From NCBI GenBank assembly GCA_008692225.1, contig VICG01000015.1, positions 1,009,001 to 1,073,000 on the forward strand: a stretch of 64,000 nucleotides of DNA, read 5' to 3'. The stretch comes from Monilinia fructicola (taxonomy: Eukaryota; Ascomycota; Leotiomycetes; Helotiales; Sclerotiniaceae). Positions 62,556 to 64,000 of this stretch are shown piece after piece (within the stretch, counting starts at the first letter, position 1; the number at the start of each line of letters is the position of its first letter). The notes under the pieces are model-generated. The model was not told the origin of the DNA. It was given only the letters and a program-made list of their open reading frames with translations, and ran no database searches. The position numbers and the translations under genes were made by a program.

Positions 62556-62808
62556 CTTGGTGTTGTTTTGGATCTATGCCGGGGTCAAAAATCTACAAAA
62601 TAGTATATCTTTTAACTTCTTTTTTATATATTATACAACTTTCATTTTTAAAAATTTAGATATACCAAACGTTTATTTTTTTAATTCAATAATACTATAA
62701 AGCATTATTTATAATTTTCAATGGATTCGTTGATTTATTATTATTTTTTAAAATAAACTCCGTTTTCACTTGATTTTTATCTTGGCATAGACCCAAAACA
62801 ACACCAAG
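62556..62808. mobile_element. 253 bp MITE flanked by TA
   Basis: Ends are inverted copies for about 40 bp. Read inwards, both start CTTGGTGTTGTTTTGG, then differ at single G/A positions before TCTATGCC. TA lies immediately outside both ends (62554-62555 and 62809-62810), as for Tc1/mariner-type insertions. The interior is A+T-rich without coding potential. The G/A differences suggest RIP. Confidence 0.85.
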
Positions 62809-62858
62809 TATATGGAGTAGTAAAGGGAGGAGTAAGTAAGTTAAGTAGAGAAGTAAAT

Positions 62859-63240
<382 letters not shown>

Positions 63241-64000
63241 GTAAAGTAGATATTAGAGTAAATATTAGATTATCTATAAATATATATTATAAATAGAAAG
63301 ACTATAATAGCCTTAAGAATATATAAATATATAGACTTATATAAAGAGAAAATTATATTTAAATAGTTATAACTTTATTTAATAATCTTATAGTTTTATA
63401 ATTTAATAGTTTAATAGCTTTAAAGTCTTATAACTTTATAATTATATAAATAATTATAATTATTTAAAAATATTAATAGAAAATATAAATTATAATAAAG
63501 TTAATCTTTATTAAAACTAATTAATACTTTTTATTTATAATTATACTATTTAAGCTACTTTTATTAATAATATTAAGTATATTAATAACATTACTTTTAT
63601 TAATATACTAAAGCTATTAGTTTTATTATCGTCGATTCCTTCTATAACGATCGTTATAAATATTATAATATAATAAGAATATTTATATATTTACTTATAT
63701 ATATATCTCTCTCTCTCTCTTTATATATATTAACTTAATATAAAAATAGATTGTTTATAAATTCTTATTTTAATACTAATATAATAATTAATACTACTCG
63801 AGTAAATACTCTTTATTAATTAATAAATCTATAAATAAATTCCACTCCTTAATAGCTTACCCTAAATTATAAAATAATAATTATAATCATCATCTACGCT
63901 TAATATTCTATCAAAGTCCTAAGCGTATAATAATTAATCTTATAATGAAACCAACCTTAGAAATCCAAGCATCTCTTGAAAAACAGGATAAAGGTAAAAG
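63241..64000. other. AT-rich block running off the window
   Basis: Extreme A+T content from 63.24 to about 63.94 kb without coding frames. The last ~60 bases return to balanced composition. It is probably another RIP-degraded repeat, but I found no matching inverted end inside the window. Confidence 0.5.

Overview
The window looks like nuclear DNA of a filamentous ascomycete, most likely a Leotiomycete/Helotiales-type fungus (inference from gene content and style, not from a search). Genes carry short GT-AG introns of about 50-150 nt with CTAAY-type branch sites. The proteins are standard Pezizomycotina families. Long AT-rich blocks bounded by inverted repeats look RIP-degraded, and microsatellites are very abundant between genes.

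Layout. 2.3-3.5 kb: RNase H1 (+). 4.8-6.5 kb: Na+/H+ antiporter of the Nha1/Sod2 type (+). 8.0-9.6 kb: a 1.63 kb AT-rich element with ~110 bp inverted ends, each holding a hairpin. 10.3-12.5 kb: laccase-like multicopper oxidase (-). 14.3-15.7 kb: secreted acid phosphatase/phosphoesterase (+). 16.2-17.3 kb: Grx3/4-type monothiol glutaredoxin (-). 18.2-20.1 kb: a second AT-rich element with 45 bp inverted repeats. 23.2-23.8 kb: a small CYSTM-type cysteine-rich protein (+). 25.0-27.8 kb: actin-binding protein Abp1 (-), divergent from a 1,698-residue F-box protein (28.5-33.7 kb, +). 37.2-40.1 kb: Trk potassium transporter (-). 43.3-45.1 kb: an epoxide-hydrolase-like protein lacking catalytic residues (-). 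46.4-49.6 kb: HID1 (-). 49.9-50.8 kb: POM34-like nucleoporin (-), divergent from a degenerate AMP-binding protein (51.3-53.2 kb, +). 53.2-59.1 kb: gene-free, with a 283 bp MITE, a dispersed 21-22 nt motif and long microsatellites. 59.1-61.6 kb: RA-PH adaptor protein (-). 62.5-64 kb: a 253 bp MITE, a ~380 bp TAA tract and AT-rich DNA.

Functionally this is a mixed housekeeping set and not a pathway cluster: ion homeostasis (antiporter, Trk), cortical actin and Ras/PI signalling (Abp1, RA-PH), trafficking and nuclear pore (HID1, POM34), redox/iron (glutaredoxin) and secreted enzymes (laccase, phosphatase).

The strongest global oddity is a set of single-base indels that break otherwise well-preserved reading frames in seven genes and possibly an eighth. 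They are densest at 10-17.3 kb. Abp1, F-box, Trk and HID1 are clean over more than 12 kb of coding sequence. The simplest reading is residual assembly error; local gene decay is the alternative. The most novel-looking non-coding structures are the hairpin-ended 8.0-9.6 kb element and the TGTTGCA-N10/11-TTAG motif, present seven times at 53.4-56.4 kb.
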